Source of the DNA: Rusavskia elegans
Lineage: Eukaryota; Ascomycota; Lecanoromycetes; Teloschistales; Teloschistaceae
Assembly: GCA_011316305.1 (NCBI GenBank)
Contig: SAUG01000023.1
Coordinates: 27,869 to 91,868, forward strand
Direction: 5' to 3'
DNA: 64,000 nucleotides
The notes beneath the pieces are model-generated. The model was not told the origin of the DNA. It made no database searches and was given only the letters and a program-made list of their open reading frames with translations. Numbering within the stretch: position 1 is the stretch's first letter; each line of letters starts with the position of its first letter. Both the position numbers and the translations under genes were made by a program. Below are positions 33,820 to 45,256 of this stretch, one piece after another.

Positions 33820-35548
33820 ATGGCTTTCGTAACTGCTGTAACCCTTGGACTATGGTGCCTTGGGCTACTTCTCTGGTGGAAGTTTCATGTCCCCTCCAAT
33901 CTCCCTAGCAACCTTCCAAAAATCCCCGTCTATGTGTCATTGTTGGGCCTCTGGAGCGACTTGGGCCAAGACGAAATCTATGATCGCTGGTTGCGAAAGC
34001 CCCTCGAACAACATGGTGCGGTCAGGTTCTGGTTTGCAGGCCGATGGAGTATTCTCGTCATCAAGCCCCAGTATCTGACTGATTTGTTCCGCAATGAAAA
34101 TATGTATGCGAAAGCCGGGAATCAGAAGAAGATCCCATGGAGCGTCATGGCCTCGCTTCTTGGTGACAACATTATTAGCTCTCATGGGGACAACTGGAGA
34201 CTCTACACTTCGATTATGAAGCCAGGGATGACCAAACGTAACTTTGATTGTCGGCCACTCGTTAACAAGTCCCGAAAACTGGTGGAGCTCCTGCTGCAGG
34301 CCCAATCTCGTACCGCGGCTGGCAAGGGTGTAGTGATCAACCCGTTCATTCTTCGATACGCCATCTCAGTCATGGGCCAGAGTTTCCTCGATATTGACTT
34401 TCAGGTATATTTCATCCCCCCAGCAGTGCGTACGGTTGTCCGTAGCTAAAGTGTGTGACAGTGCCTTGAGGACCAAGAGAACCCAATTATTGAGTTACAG
34501 ACCACCATAAAGCGATCGATCTTCAAACCGTTCTACATGAACTTTCCGGTCGCTGATAAATATCCCGCACTTTTCCCTTCCAGAAAACGCGCATTCACCC
34601 TGGTCAAACGATTCGAAAGCCTTCTCTGTGAGCTTATCCGGGACAGACCCCGGACAGGATCAGAAAAGAAGCACCAATCAGAAAGTGACCAAGTTGTTCA
34701 TATGCTAGAACAAGCCCTAAAGGAGGGTAAGATCACTGAGAAACAATACCGGGACAATCTTAAAATCACCTTCATCGTCGCCCATGAGAACACGCAACTG
34801 CTACTCAACTCCATGTTCTACCAGATCGGCATCGACCAGGTTTGTTACCTAAGCCTTATAGTCATTGAGTGGGAAGACTGACAAGCACCAGCAAGTTCAA
34901 GACAAACTACGCGACGAAATAAATGCAACAAGAGTTGCGAATCCGACGGCCGACACCGTCAACAAGCTCCCTTATCTGACCTCTGTAATCTACGAGCTAC
35001 TCCGCCTTTACCCCCCAATCTCGCAACTCACCAACCGCGTTGCCGAATCCGACGCTCTCCTGGGTGACACCGTTCCCGTACCCGCTAACACGTACATCGG
35101 CTGGAATGCTTACGGCGTCCACACCTCGTCTGCTAACTGGGGCCCGGACGCCGAAGACTTCATCCCCGAACGATGGGGCTTAAGCGTGGAGGAAATGCAG
35201 CTGAAGTTCAGGAGAGATACGATCAGAGGCACTTTTATCCCGTTCAACGCACATACGAGGAAGTGTTTGGGACAAGCGTTCGTGTTGCTGCAAATGAAGA
35301 TCGCTGTCTTCGAGTTGGTACGGAGTATGCGATGGAAGGTCGCTCCGGGGTATAAATTCAAGTTGCCTGGAGTGAGTATTCCATCTTGTCCGAATGGAAT
35401 CAGGGATAGATACTGACATTCATAGGCTGGCGTGCTTGCACCTGTGGGGTGTCGGATTGTCTTCGAGGAGATTGAAATCCGCGGCCAGGTTTCCGAGGCT
35501 GAATCTGCTGACGATGGTGTTTCTTTATATGACGGCGGTGATCTCTGA
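33820..35548 (+). CDS. Cytochrome P450, DIT2-like
   Basis: Exons 33820-34404, 34462-34839, 34892-35371 and 35426-35548 are all joined in phase 0 and give 521 aa. An N-terminal membrane anchor (about 2-22) precedes a Pro-rich hinge. The I-helix reads AHENTQ instead of AGxDTT. The K-helix ExxR is E356-R359 (YELLRLYPP) and the heme Cys is C446 in PFNAHTRKCLGQ. The usual FxxGxRxCxG has Ala instead of the first Gly; I recall both the altered I-helix and the NAHxRKCLG loop from DIT2-type fungal P450s, which partner DIT1/isocyanide-synthase enzymes. An open frame begins at 33808 with a non-ATG codon; the first ATG is 33820. It lies 2.7 kb from the synthase start, so oxidation of the isonitrile product is the likely role (inference). 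Confidence 0.9.
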
Positions 35549-36562
35549 AACTGTACGCGAACAGCATGAAGATTTCCAACTTGCTAAAGCAAAGTAAAAA
35601 TTGAAATCGTTCATTCTGGCGCTTCTCTACAAGGGGTTGAAAGACTTCGGCGAGCGCGGTCTAAAACTGTTCAAGCCCTATTCTTCAGCGGTGAGAGTAC
35701 GGTATCTTCTGCATGATCTCCACGTGTTCTTTTGACTGATGTCGTCGGGAAGTCACCGTGCAGAATTTGCGAATTGGATGGTCTGATCACGCATTATCGT
35801 TGTGCCTACTGTTACCCTTTATCATTCGTCCTCGTATGCGGAACCAGATTACCACTTTTGAGAAACATGTTCAGACAAGTGTATACGGCGCCAGGAATGA
35901 GCCGAGCGATTGAAGGTATGATGTCGACTACGCACTCTCTAATGCATGCCTATGCGCTGCAAAATGGGAAGAGGAAGGGCATCCACTTCTCGTGACTGGT
36001 TGTGTAACATGACCAGCAACATGCGCTTTCCACACTCATGCCCGTAGACGCTCGGATCATCCAGAGGGTGAACTTTGTACAGATATCTGATAGGATATAG
36101 AGCAGTCCAGATCAATTCTCCACGGAGCTCGGCTCGAGCCTTTTGCGTCATCTATGCAGGTTTTCATCGCAGTCATGCTGCTCTCGTTTTCCTTTACTAC
36201 GACTTTCAATTCCCGTCGATATGGCCCTTTCTTTTTTTACGACTACGTCAAATGTGACTCTGGGTTTGTCATAGTTATAGTTGTGCGTCTCGTGTGGACT
36301 TGCCTACGGGTTGACAAAATAATATCAACGTTACCTGAAAAGTAAAGAGATCTTAAATGGAAAGACAATTGTTGTATCACGTTCCGGCTGCTTATACATG
36401 AAAGAGTGTACACACATAATTCAACATTGAGCTACATTGTGTCAAGCTGGAGTGAGGACACAAGCTCTGGCCACTCCATCGTCTTCTCTCAGTGAGTGAG
36501 TGGCCACTGGTATTACATATTGTCCAAGAACGGTAGTGCTATGAAACCAGCATTCACCACGA
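35549..36562. other. Intergenic, nothing recognised
   Basis: 1 kb between the P450 and the secreted protein gene. The open frames are short and unconvincing. Confidence 0.5.
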
Positions 36563-37231
36563 TCATGTTCCAGTGGGCGAGTTACACTTCTCATTAACCG
36601 GATGGACCGACCCATCATCGCACTTAGGAAGATCATTACCCGGTCCCCACCACTTGGCCTCGTCTCCAAACGCCCGCTGCACCCCCATCATATATCCAGG
36701 CTTGTCGTCTTCGGAATCTCTATACGACCACAGGTTCGATTTCTCTCCTGCTTTGAGGTCACTAGGCGGAGGAGTGTACTTGACGTTCTGCACCCCGTAT
36801 TGTTGACGGCTGTCGAAGCTCTCTTGCGGCAGCATGCAGTTGATCGTGATGCTTTGGAATCCTTTGACGCAGGTGGCGTAGTCGGGCCCGAGCGTCGTTA
36901 TGGGGTATCGTTGCAGTTTAAGGGGGTAGATGATATGGCCTTCGCATTCGCCGGTGATGTGGCGGTAGGATCGTGGTACAACTCGCTGCGTTGTAGTGTA
37001 GTCTACCCATTTGCAGATTGCGTCAATGGTGGTGTCGCAATCTTTCTTGACGTCGACGGCGGGGAGGGTGGTTGACAGGTTGAGACTGTTTAGTTCTGGC
37101 TGGGTTCCGCAGGTGGTCGAGCTGAATGGGACCGAGGGGAATAGGTCCTGCCGGTTGGAGAGCTGGAAGGGTGATGCATTGGATAGTGCGATTGTGGTGG
37201 AGAGGATGATATTTCGGAGAGAAACGGACAT
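36563..37231 (-). CDS. Secreted Cys-containing hypothetical protein
   Basis: A single exon of 222 aa from the ATG at 37231. Residues 1-20 form a signal peptide (SLRNIILSTTIALSNASP). The mature part has about eight cysteines (for example in TTCGTQPE, KKDCDTT, AICKWVDYTT, TGECEGH, YATCVKGF, INCMLP, PKCDDG and EKCNSP), suggesting four disulfides, and several N-glycosylation sequons. No enzyme motif is seen. Small secreted cysteine-paired proteins of this sort are common in fungal accessory regions, but I cannot name this family. An effector or cell-wall role would be speculation. Confidence 0.7.
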   Translation of the reverse strand: MSVSLRNIILSTTIALSNASPFQLSNRQDLFPSVPFSSTTCGTQPELNSLNLSTTLPAVDVKKDCDTTIDAICKWVDYTTTQRVVPRSYRHITGECEGHIIYPLKLQRYPITTLGPDYATCVKGFQSITINCMLPQESFDSRQQYGVQNVKYTPPPSDLKAGEKSNLWSYRDSEDDKPGYMMGVQRAFGDEAKWWGPGNDLPKCDDGSVHPVNEKCNSPTGT

Positions 37232-38185
37232 CTTGTGGACTTGGAAGTGGTGTGGGGGCCCATGGAGAAAGCGTTGGCAGAAACAGTCGCGAAAGAATGA
37301 TTATATGTCAGGTGTTTTGGTCCCCTGATGACATTTCTCACGATACGGCGCTTGGAAGGCCACAAGGCCTTGGAAATACCGGTAATGCGTTGCACCAGAT
37401 CATCGTGCGTTTCGAGCGTTGGACCGTTTCTCCATATTTTTCTGGTTCGGTTTAGCAGTTGCTTAATTTGGAATTCGCACCCTGTCGCATCAATAGGACT
37501 GTCAGGTGGGTGTTTCGTCGGCTACTGTTGTATGATCCTGTCTGCGCTTGTGCGCATAGTAACGCAGCAGCCAAAAGAAAGGAGATTAAGATTTTGTTGC
37601 GAGGTGGTCACACGGAGATTTCAAGTGTTTCCATGAGTATTTATTTGGTTCCATTATCAGCAACAATCTGTTGGTGTCAGTGCAGATTAGTCCTCGAGCT
37701 TTGGAAGTCGTGCGCCTTGGAACAGTCTATCATCTTTCAAAAGGGACTTGCCAGCGATATCTTCCTAGGGATAGTGGTTTATTCTCTGCTTTTATATCAA
37801 ATTTGTAAAAATGCTTACATCCTCTTGAGTCCCGTCGCGTACTTGTTCTTACTTTCGTGATCTTGCGCGCGTTTGCAGAAACGCGCATCCTGTGATATAG
37901 CCTTGTAAGGCTATGTCTCCGTACACGTGTCCTAGGCAAGCGAGCAACCTGGCACTGGTATCGCGCGCTGCGTTGATCTTTGATCTTTAGAAAGTTGTTG
38001 TGCGAATCAAAGTGTTAATCATGAAAGGAAGATGTTCGGCAAATGCAAGACTGGTATGCCTCGCTTGGTATTGATCCACAATCGCTCCCATCTTTTCGTA
38101 AAATCGAGGTCAAATGACTACTACTATTGCTTAACTCTTTACTGGACGCTTTTGTAACGATTCGTGTGTCAACGTTCCCTTCGAT
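37232..38185. other. Intergenic, nothing recognised
   Basis: About 950 bp with short frames only. It contains the upstream region of the secreted protein and the 3' side of the esterase gene. Confidence 0.5.
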
Positions 38186-40248
38186 TCAAGTGGCATAATT
38201 CTCACTCGGATCATTCTTTATCGGCACCAACGTCGTTGGTACAACGCTCCCTGGCGGCGCATACCCTCCCAGGTTTGTCACAGCAGCCGCAACATCGCGC
38301 CAGAAATCGCATCGACTTTTCGCACTTTGCCCGTCCGTGATCAAGCGAAATCCCAAATCCCCTACACTTAGCACCCCTGTAAAGGCGTCTCCACTCGCGC
38401 CCGGTTTCGGCCACGCGATCGTTGGCGGGAGACTGAATTTCTTCCTGTACGTGTTTGGGTCCCCGCTTCGAGCATGGGAAGTTAGGTAACTCTGATACGC
38501 CTGTGCGAAATGTCCGAACCCCGGGATTAAGGGAAAGGGAACAGCATTACCGAAAGCGTCCAAGTCGAGATTAAGGTTGTAGAATGTAGGTAGTAAATCC
38601 ACGGCGTGCAAACCAGGCGTGACGGAGTACTTCAGATTGTAATTCTTCCCAGTATATGCATTGGAGAGGTCGCGGATATTGCAAACGAAAGTGGATTCTT
38701 GTAAGACGTCTTTAAGACGCGCATATTCTGTGGTATAATTATGTGGGGGTATGGTCATGACTGGCGGGTAACGGGCTTCGATAGCGGCGTTAACGCCTCC
38801 CTCTTTAGCGTAGCTGACGAAGACGGAGTCGACGAAATCGCTGAAATCCTTGTCTGTTTGGACGTTGAGAGGGACAAACATATCGGCTTCATCGCTGGTA
38901 TGGGAGAATATCAAGGAGGTTGGGACTTTCGAAAAATGACCTGCGGGGTTAACTTGGTTAGCTTTTCCTGTTAACCAATTGGGTTATTGGGGAGGGAAAG
39001 CAAAGATTAATAGCCATACCAGACGCCAGTTCCAGCGCAGGGAGCTGTCGGATCAATTTTCCATCGGCCGCCGGTCCAACAGCAAACGTGCCCGGCGGAC
39101 CCTGCGTGTTCAATGCCCAATTTGCTTTCTGTAATGCCTCTGGACTGGCAGCTCTTAAGCAAGCGACACCTTTTCCGCCACATCCAGCCAAGGTTGTGAA
39201 GTTCTGGAATGTCTCCTCTAGCTTTCCCTTACGATCGTACATCAGTTGGAAAGCAGGGCTTTGCAGTACCGCTCGAGAGAATAAAGGGTCTTGTTCACCT
39301 CCGAAGGAGACGAGGTGGTGCATAATCGAGCCGGCGCCAGCGGATAGACCCCACGCGGATACTTGAGACTTGTCTCCCCCAACAAGGCTTATGTAGGACT
39401 GGATCCACTGCAAGGCGGCACGTTGATCGTAGAGGCCAGCATTTGGGAGCCCATCTTTCTCCATGGTATTGCCAGCGAGGAAGCCGTAAGCGCCAAGCTG
39501 GAAACAGCCGAATCAGCCATCTTCCCGCAGAGTATGGACACAACGCTTGTGCTCGGGAGTATAGAAGATGAGCACGGGATAGACATACCCGGTAATTACT
39601 TGCTACGAAAATGACATTGCCATCTGTCAGCTGCAACAAGCCGGTACCTGCGTAAAAGGGCACCACCGGATCGAATTGGTCCTTTCCCCCAAAAGTGTAG
39701 GCACCGCCGAAGAGCCAGCTGATCACCGGCAATCTTAAGCTCGGATCCTCCACGGCCTTTCTAGGCACGTATAGGTCGAGGAACAGACAATCCTCCGAGG
39801 CCTTTTTGAACGAAGGCAGCGGAATGCCCCCCAGATACTGATTCACAGTCTCGCCAATAGGAGAGTCAGAGCCAGGGCCGGTGTAGCGAGGGCCTTTGAT
39901 CGGGGCTTGAATACAGATGGGGCCATAGGAACCGTCCTGAACGGTAGATTCCGGTGAGGGAGCGGCAGGAGGGGCCCAGCGGAGGGAGCCGGTCGGCGGG
40001 GCGGCGAAGCGGATGTTCTTGAAGACATAGTACTGGATAAGGACTTAGTTGATAGTCTTTGCGGGTGGGAGTGAGCATACGTCTCCGTTCGGGTCATATC
40101 TCGCGGCTCGATAAGTAGCATAGGGTAATGTAAGGGTCGGGAGTGCTTCTGCGCCTTCCTCGGATTTGAAGGCGAATTGAGGGGGCTTAATGAAAGCGGT
40201 GCTTGTTGCTGCCCATAGACAAAGGGTAAAGATGAGCTTCAGCATCAT
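38186..40248 (-). CDS. Secreted type-B carboxylesterase (alpha/beta hydrolase)
   Basis: Exons 40248-40081, 40032-39589, 39497-39020 and 38940-38186 give 614 aa. A signal peptide (about 1-19) is followed by YVFKNIRFAAPPTGSLRW and SEDCLFLDLYVPR, the classic early esterase/lipase motifs. The oxyanion-hole region is SWLFGGAYTFGG. The nucleophile is S256 in GLSAGAGS (family consensus GESAG; here Leu replaces Glu), with likely acid E381 (TSDEADMF) and His near 475 (GLHAVDLL). Each intron has a good donor (GTATG) and acceptor. The family hydrolyses carboxylic esters and includes cluster-associated members that deacylate metabolites. No direct link to the isocyanide block is shown beyond proximity (about 2.6 kb past the P450). 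Confidence 0.9.
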
Positions 40249-41126
40249 GTGAGCGTGATAGCAACCAGACTTCTACGATAGTAGAGGGATAGTAGAGGGA
40301 GGCCTTTGACCCCTCACACGGGCGATGGAATATTTACCTCGTTCGTCTATTCTCGATCATCTTACGTCACCATTCTTTGTCTCCCGAACAGTCTTTTCGA
40401 GCTTCGTACATGGCGGAAAAGCTCGGTGCGCATCATGCATGCAACCCATCGAACAAATCCTACTTGATCGACTACGCGGGCACATTCTTCTAACCTACGA
40501 GATGCGGCAGGGATTGCACTTTGATTTTGGTATCGGACGAATTGGACATGGGGAGTAGATGTAGTAACAATGAAGTTCAATGTAGTTCGATCTCGCCTGG
40601 CAGTGCTGGCAACTGCCCAGCCTGCCCAGCCCAAAGGCTAGGGCTAGGGCTAGGGCTGGGCGGCGGGGTGGACCGTCCGGGCCGGGGCTGGGCTAGAGTT
40701 TAAGGCGGCCAAGCCTCCAACCTTTTTAAACTCTAGGTTGAGACTGGGCCGGCCATACGATTGGTTAGGCTGAGGCTAGCTGCCGCCCTAGGCTGGGTCG
40801 CCTGGCGGTTCCCGTCGGATCTCAATTTCGCGAGCTAGGCCGTTCCCGGCGTGGCAGGAGCGGGGTTACGGATAGACGGGCGAAACAGCGCAGTGCTCTC
40901 TGATCATCCCTCTTCCTCAAGTTCATCAGTTACGAGGTTGTCTTCTATATCGGACGTCCAAAATCAAAGCAGATACAGAGCGGCTTCAAGATGCCCAGGA
41001 CAAATGGACAGGTAAGACCATCTAATCCATTTTAATTCTTGTCAGACACGCTGACCGGCGTTCAGGTTGGGAGTAAAAATGAAAAGGCCTTCTCCCAGTT
41101 AGCATACGCCTGTCCTCCTGTCAATT
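40249..41126. other. Intergenic, GC-rich patch with telomere-like repeat
   Basis: 40600-40870 is unusually GC-rich with Pro/Gly-type low complexity. A possible first exon for the next small gene is ATG at 40991 to a GTAAGA donor at 41012, but its acceptor does not keep frame. Confidence 0.5.
40636..40660. repeat. GGGCTA telomere-like repeat, second block
   Basis: Three perfect GGCTAG/GGGCTA units lie in tandem, ending in GGGCTGGG. It is the same variant hexamer as at 7773-7797. Confidence 0.75.
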
Positions 41127-41330
41127 ATGTCGATCCTCAGAGTCAATAGGAACAAAGCTGTGAAATCCGGTTGGGGCAGCCGCTCCAATTTTCAAATGTC
41201 GTATGGTCTTGGTATGACGCAAGAAGATATTGAGGAAGGGAAAGAGATTCTAAGAGCCATGGAGAAGGCTGAAAGGGAAGCAAAAAAGCATGAGAACCAG
41301 GCTGGCGCCGCTTCTGCGAGGACCGGATAG
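41127..41330 (+). CDS. Small conserved-type fungal protein (partial?)
   Basis: A 67-aa open frame whose core, KSGWGSRSNFQMSYGLGMTQEDIEEG, resembles a motif found in many small fungal proteins of unknown function (GWG.R.NFQ.SYGL.MTPEDIEEG), from memory. A helical charged tail follows. Those relatives usually have 40-60 more N-terminal residues. A candidate upstream exon at 40991-41011 (MPRTNGQ) exists, but no acceptor I can find joins it in frame. The gene may be truncated, frameshifted, or start at 41127. Confidence 0.45.
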   Translation: MSILRVNRNKAVKSGWGSRSNFQMSYGLGMTQEDIEEGKEILRAMEKAEREAKKHENQAGAASARTG

Positions 41331-42839
41331 TATGACTGGCAATTTACGGTTTGCGTTCATGTCCAATATCCGATTCACGCAATGTCAGGATATCATATAG
41401 ACCGCTCCGCATATTCTTGAACTGTCGAAGTCTAAGCCTATACTGACCTCGACACTCCCAGGCATGACCTTGTACGAGTTGAAAGATTCTCACGAACTCC
41501 TGATGTTGGTCTCCTTCAAGATATTAGAGTACTAATTCTTGCGTGGTGCTACGCATGACTAGGAAACAGCTAGAAGGACCGGCTTTCCTTGGCGAATCCC
41601 CTTTTCGATAAAAAAGATCTTTTGCGCGAACCCCACTGCTTCAGCAACAACAACTAGCGGTCTCCTACAGCTGCCATCTCCTTATTAGGGTGCTAAGGCA
41701 TGTCACCGCGATATAATAATATCGCATAGAAGTCTATCATGTTAGCGATTGTTGATTTCCTTCGTTCCCTTTGAAGGCGAGCTTCCAGGACATAGGTCCG
41801 TTATTTTCGAAAAGGCTATGAAATAGGGCTCTTTCCCAGCTTTCAGAAGTGCTTTCCCTCCTTGTACTTTGTTTTGTATCTACTCCAATCGATAGCGATG
41901 AGCTGTTCCAGTGCCCTTCAGGCTTATCTCTTTCCATTTCTTGACGCTGAGACATCGAGTTGTTTGTGGTAGAATCTTCAAAATCTAGCAGCAGAAGGAT
42001 GCGAGCCAGAGCTAATTTCGTGGGCAAACATTCATACCCCCTTCTCTGGAACGTATATACCATCAGAAGGCTTACGAGAGGCCGCGTCGTGCTCCCCACC
42101 ACTCCACTAACCTCTCCAAAACCCAAGGAACTTCACCTGCTTCCCTGTACCCCTTCCTTTCCCCTTTCGCATCTTGCTTTCACGATTATCTACCTCCCCC
42201 AACCTCTTCCTGTTTCGAGGGTAATTGAATATCAGCCTTTTGGTGTCATCTTGATGGCGCACAGGGCAGCATTGATTTGCGAAGAGAGGGAAGTAACGGT
42301 TCTATGGAGGATTGTTCTATTCCTGAGTTCGATTATCACTGGTTTATTTGCAAAGTCTACCAACCTCTGCCTCTACTTCTTCCTCTTCCTCTCCCAGACG
42401 ACCTCCATGCCATTTTCCCATCCCTAGTTCCACGCTGGCCTGTCATCCAACTGCCCGCCTCTGGCGTTCACGCCCAGCACCCATACACTTCAGGTCAGGC
42501 ACCGCTGTGATCGCTTCCGCGGCCGCAGTGTCGAGATGCGTGAGATACGTCTTATCCAGATGATAGATGAGGACACGCGCGGTCATAGCTCCGAGAAAGG
42601 TAAGATTCTCCGCAATGAGGAGATTGCTCGTGTTCCGGCAGCGCCATGAACGACTTTTGAACGTATCGAACTCCTACACACATCACCGGCATTAGCAAAG
42701 TCCCCGATTAGCAGCTTGCTCGGAAGATGAAGAAGTTATTCTTCGCTCGGAGCTGCTATGGCCAGACGGCTATCTGCAACTTGTTTCGTTGGCGGGGGTG
42801 GATATAGGAGGCGGTAGCTTCGGCCATGGCAGGTTAATC
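41331..42839. other. Intergenic, nothing recognised
   Basis: 1.5 kb of gene-poor DNA. A 155-codon frame at 41960-42427 is rich in Leu/Ser/Pro with no family signal. Confidence 0.45.
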
Positions 42840-43860
42840 GCGACAGTCACAGTGCTACGATTCGACTCAAAGCCCTCACTCCTCGACCCAAGTCGTGTCT
42901 CTCTCGCCCTCGCCCCCAGGACACGCTTTGTCCAGCACCTGCCCCCAGGGCCGCAGGAGAGAAAGGATATCCCTTCTTCATCTTCGACGACGGCGAGAAA
43001 GAGTTGGTGGCAGCCAATGCCTTTACAACTCCGTCTGGTGTGACAGCAAGCGCTCCCATGAATGTGCCCTGTAACAACGTGGAAAAAAAATTCAAACATG
43101 TTCGGGACAGCACATCTTCCTCGGGCGGGGCCTGTTCTTGGTCGGACGGTTCGTGGGGACTTCCCTGACCGTCGGTATCCATAACATCATCCTTATCGAG
43201 AACCCCCTGAGTCCGTATATATCCTTCACCGGGCGACCTGCCACAAATGTCTCCATGCCTTCTTTTGCCTCTTCTCCAACTTGTATTTTAGCTTCCGCTA
43301 TTCTTATAGCCATTGGGTGCGCCCGATAAACATTAATATCTATTTCTACGGTCGCGTATGTTCCACTACTGCCTTACGGTCTATATACCCCTTTAACGGT
43401 TCATAGCGGGCCTGGTGTTTCTCCGTCCGAATGGCTTCGAACCTGATATACAATCCGGCTCGCTTGACGACGGTCTGTTAACATTGTTGAACTATACGGT
43501 CTAATCCCTTGCCATATCATCCAAAACTCGCGTTCTGTCTCTTTATCGGGAAGCCGCAACGCAGTCCAGCAGCTTGTCAACCTCGATATTCACCAAGTAG
43601 TTGTCCTGCCCGGCTCTTTCTAGCCACTGGTTGACTTCTAGGTCGCCACCTTCGACGATACGCTTCTGCTGCTCTTTCTCGACCTCTTATCTTTTGTCTT
43701 CCATGGCTTTGATGGCCTTGGCCCACACTAGCACCACTCGGTCCGCCGTTCTGGGGCGCATCTCCTGCGGCGATCGTACCTGGAAATACTGCGATCCTTG
43801 ACGGGATGTAAATTATCTCTGGCATGTCATCGGCGTCCATGGTACGGGGCCATCTGCCGT
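42840..43860 (-). pseudogene. Decayed mobile-element-associated protein (DUF3505/OrsD-like)
   Basis: On the minus strand the reading gives VRSPQEMRPRTADRVVLVWA and then a stop, then an EGGDLEVNQWLERAG segment with IEVDKLLDCVAASR, more stops, and after a shift EPLKGYIDRKAVVEHTRP, again followed by a stop. A further fragment is SRTCLNFFSTLLQ near 43100. The order and flavour of these pieces recall the DUF3505/OrsD-like proteins that fungi carry in large numbers, often with transposon or telomere-linked helicase genes. The match is from memory and weak. At least four in-frame stops make it non-functional whatever its origin. Confidence 0.4.
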
Positions 43861-44725
43861 CCCCTACGTTCCTGTTGCCATCTCGTCCTTTTCTTCCATA
43901 TTCAGAGGCCTAATAATTAGTTCTCAATGCCTTGGCATCATCCTAAAACTGCAACGAATATATTTATATGTCGCTGGACGGAAGGGGTATAATAAACCCT
44001 TGCTATGAAGCTGTAGCTCATCGATGGGACGATCGACAATGATGGGGATGTCAGCCTGGGATGGTCCCTGACAAAGTCCTTCCTAAATTTGCACGGTCGC
44101 CGTAATCCCATGGATGATCTCCTTCGGACATTGATGCTCGAACCCTCGAAAATGCTGGCTACCTGCTTGGACCATACGGCATGTTGACATTGCCGGCATA
44201 CCACCAATGGTGGGTCACGTAGCTTAAATACGTACCGTGAACCCTGTACTTCCATAATTAGTCCTAACGACAACATACTGAAGAGGAAACGGTGAATCAA
44301 ACCGGGAAATCGATTGTCCTAAAAATGTTTTACTTTATGGAATATGATCTGGCCTGCATGTTGGCACGGCCAGTTAATGCATTACATGTCACATCTCCGA
44401 TTGTCCCAACTTGACCACCACTCAACAACCACATCATATTAACAAAATCCGAAAAGTGCATTCGACTCAGCGTGCTTCACACCACATCTGCAAAGTTACT
44501 ACATCATTGTAAACCCATTATCAACGGATATGGTCGCATCTCTAAGTCATGAGCTACCACAAGCTGCATAATCACCCCAAGCACAGATATAATCAAGGCG
44601 AAAAGTCCTTTCTGTAGAGCCGAAGCCATTCTCTAACTTTGCCCACGAAAGTCTCATGAGATTCCGAGAAATGCTGAATGAACCCTAACTCTCAAAATAA
44701 TTACACCCTACCCCCATTCTGGCGA
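43861..44725. other. Intergenic, nothing recognised
   Basis: Short frames only. AT content rises towards the inverted-repeat element. Confidence 0.45.
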
Positions 44726-45004
44726 CCGAGGGTCGGTTACAATTAAAATTGCTGCGCCAAATACGGCCACCACTTCATATATATATCTTACTAGTTAATT
44801 GAACGATCTATAGTCTAAAACTTATAATCTTTTCGACAGCTTCTAAAAACTTTGAACTCTAAATTTAAGTAAATTTCCTCGTAGTTTAAGCGAGTAATAA
44901 AATTAATAAAGTAAGGTATTTTATAGAAAAAGAAGCGGTTTGCTTAGTAAAATGGCGGGTTACTTCGTTTGGCGCAGCAATTTTAATTTGTAACCGACCC
45001 TCGG
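44726..45004. mobile_element. MITE-like element with about 36-bp terminal inverted repeats
   Basis: 44726-44761 starts CCGAGGGTCGGTTACAATTA and ends with GCTGCGCCAAA. Its near-perfect reverse complement closes the element at 44968-45004; one extra A in the middle is the only difference I see. The 279-bp element has a very AT-rich interior with no coding capacity. No clear target-site duplication is visible. It may be a non-autonomous DNA transposon altered by repeat-induced point mutation, or an inverted-repeat remnant. Confidence 0.8.
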
Positions 45005-45256
45005 ACGCGGTAAAATATCAGTACAAACAATTAATTTCGCCCTACAAAAACTCTAGGACTTAGCGCTTCACGTGTCCGCGCAAGTTGTTAGTTAACAAAT
45101 CACAGTGTCAACAACCACTCAACCTTGGTACGAACCTTTCAAGTGGCTCAACGCCATTTATTCTCAATCTCAACGTCAGCTTATCCGGTCGTTGAGTCAA
45201 CTGCATTGAACCTCAGCTTGGGACCTCCCAACTTACTCGCTATCCAATCCCCAAAT

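Noticed and set aside
41960..42427. 155-codon frame as a gene
   Set aside because: Low-complexity Leu/Pro/Ser composition, no recognisable domain and no plausible leader or splice pattern.
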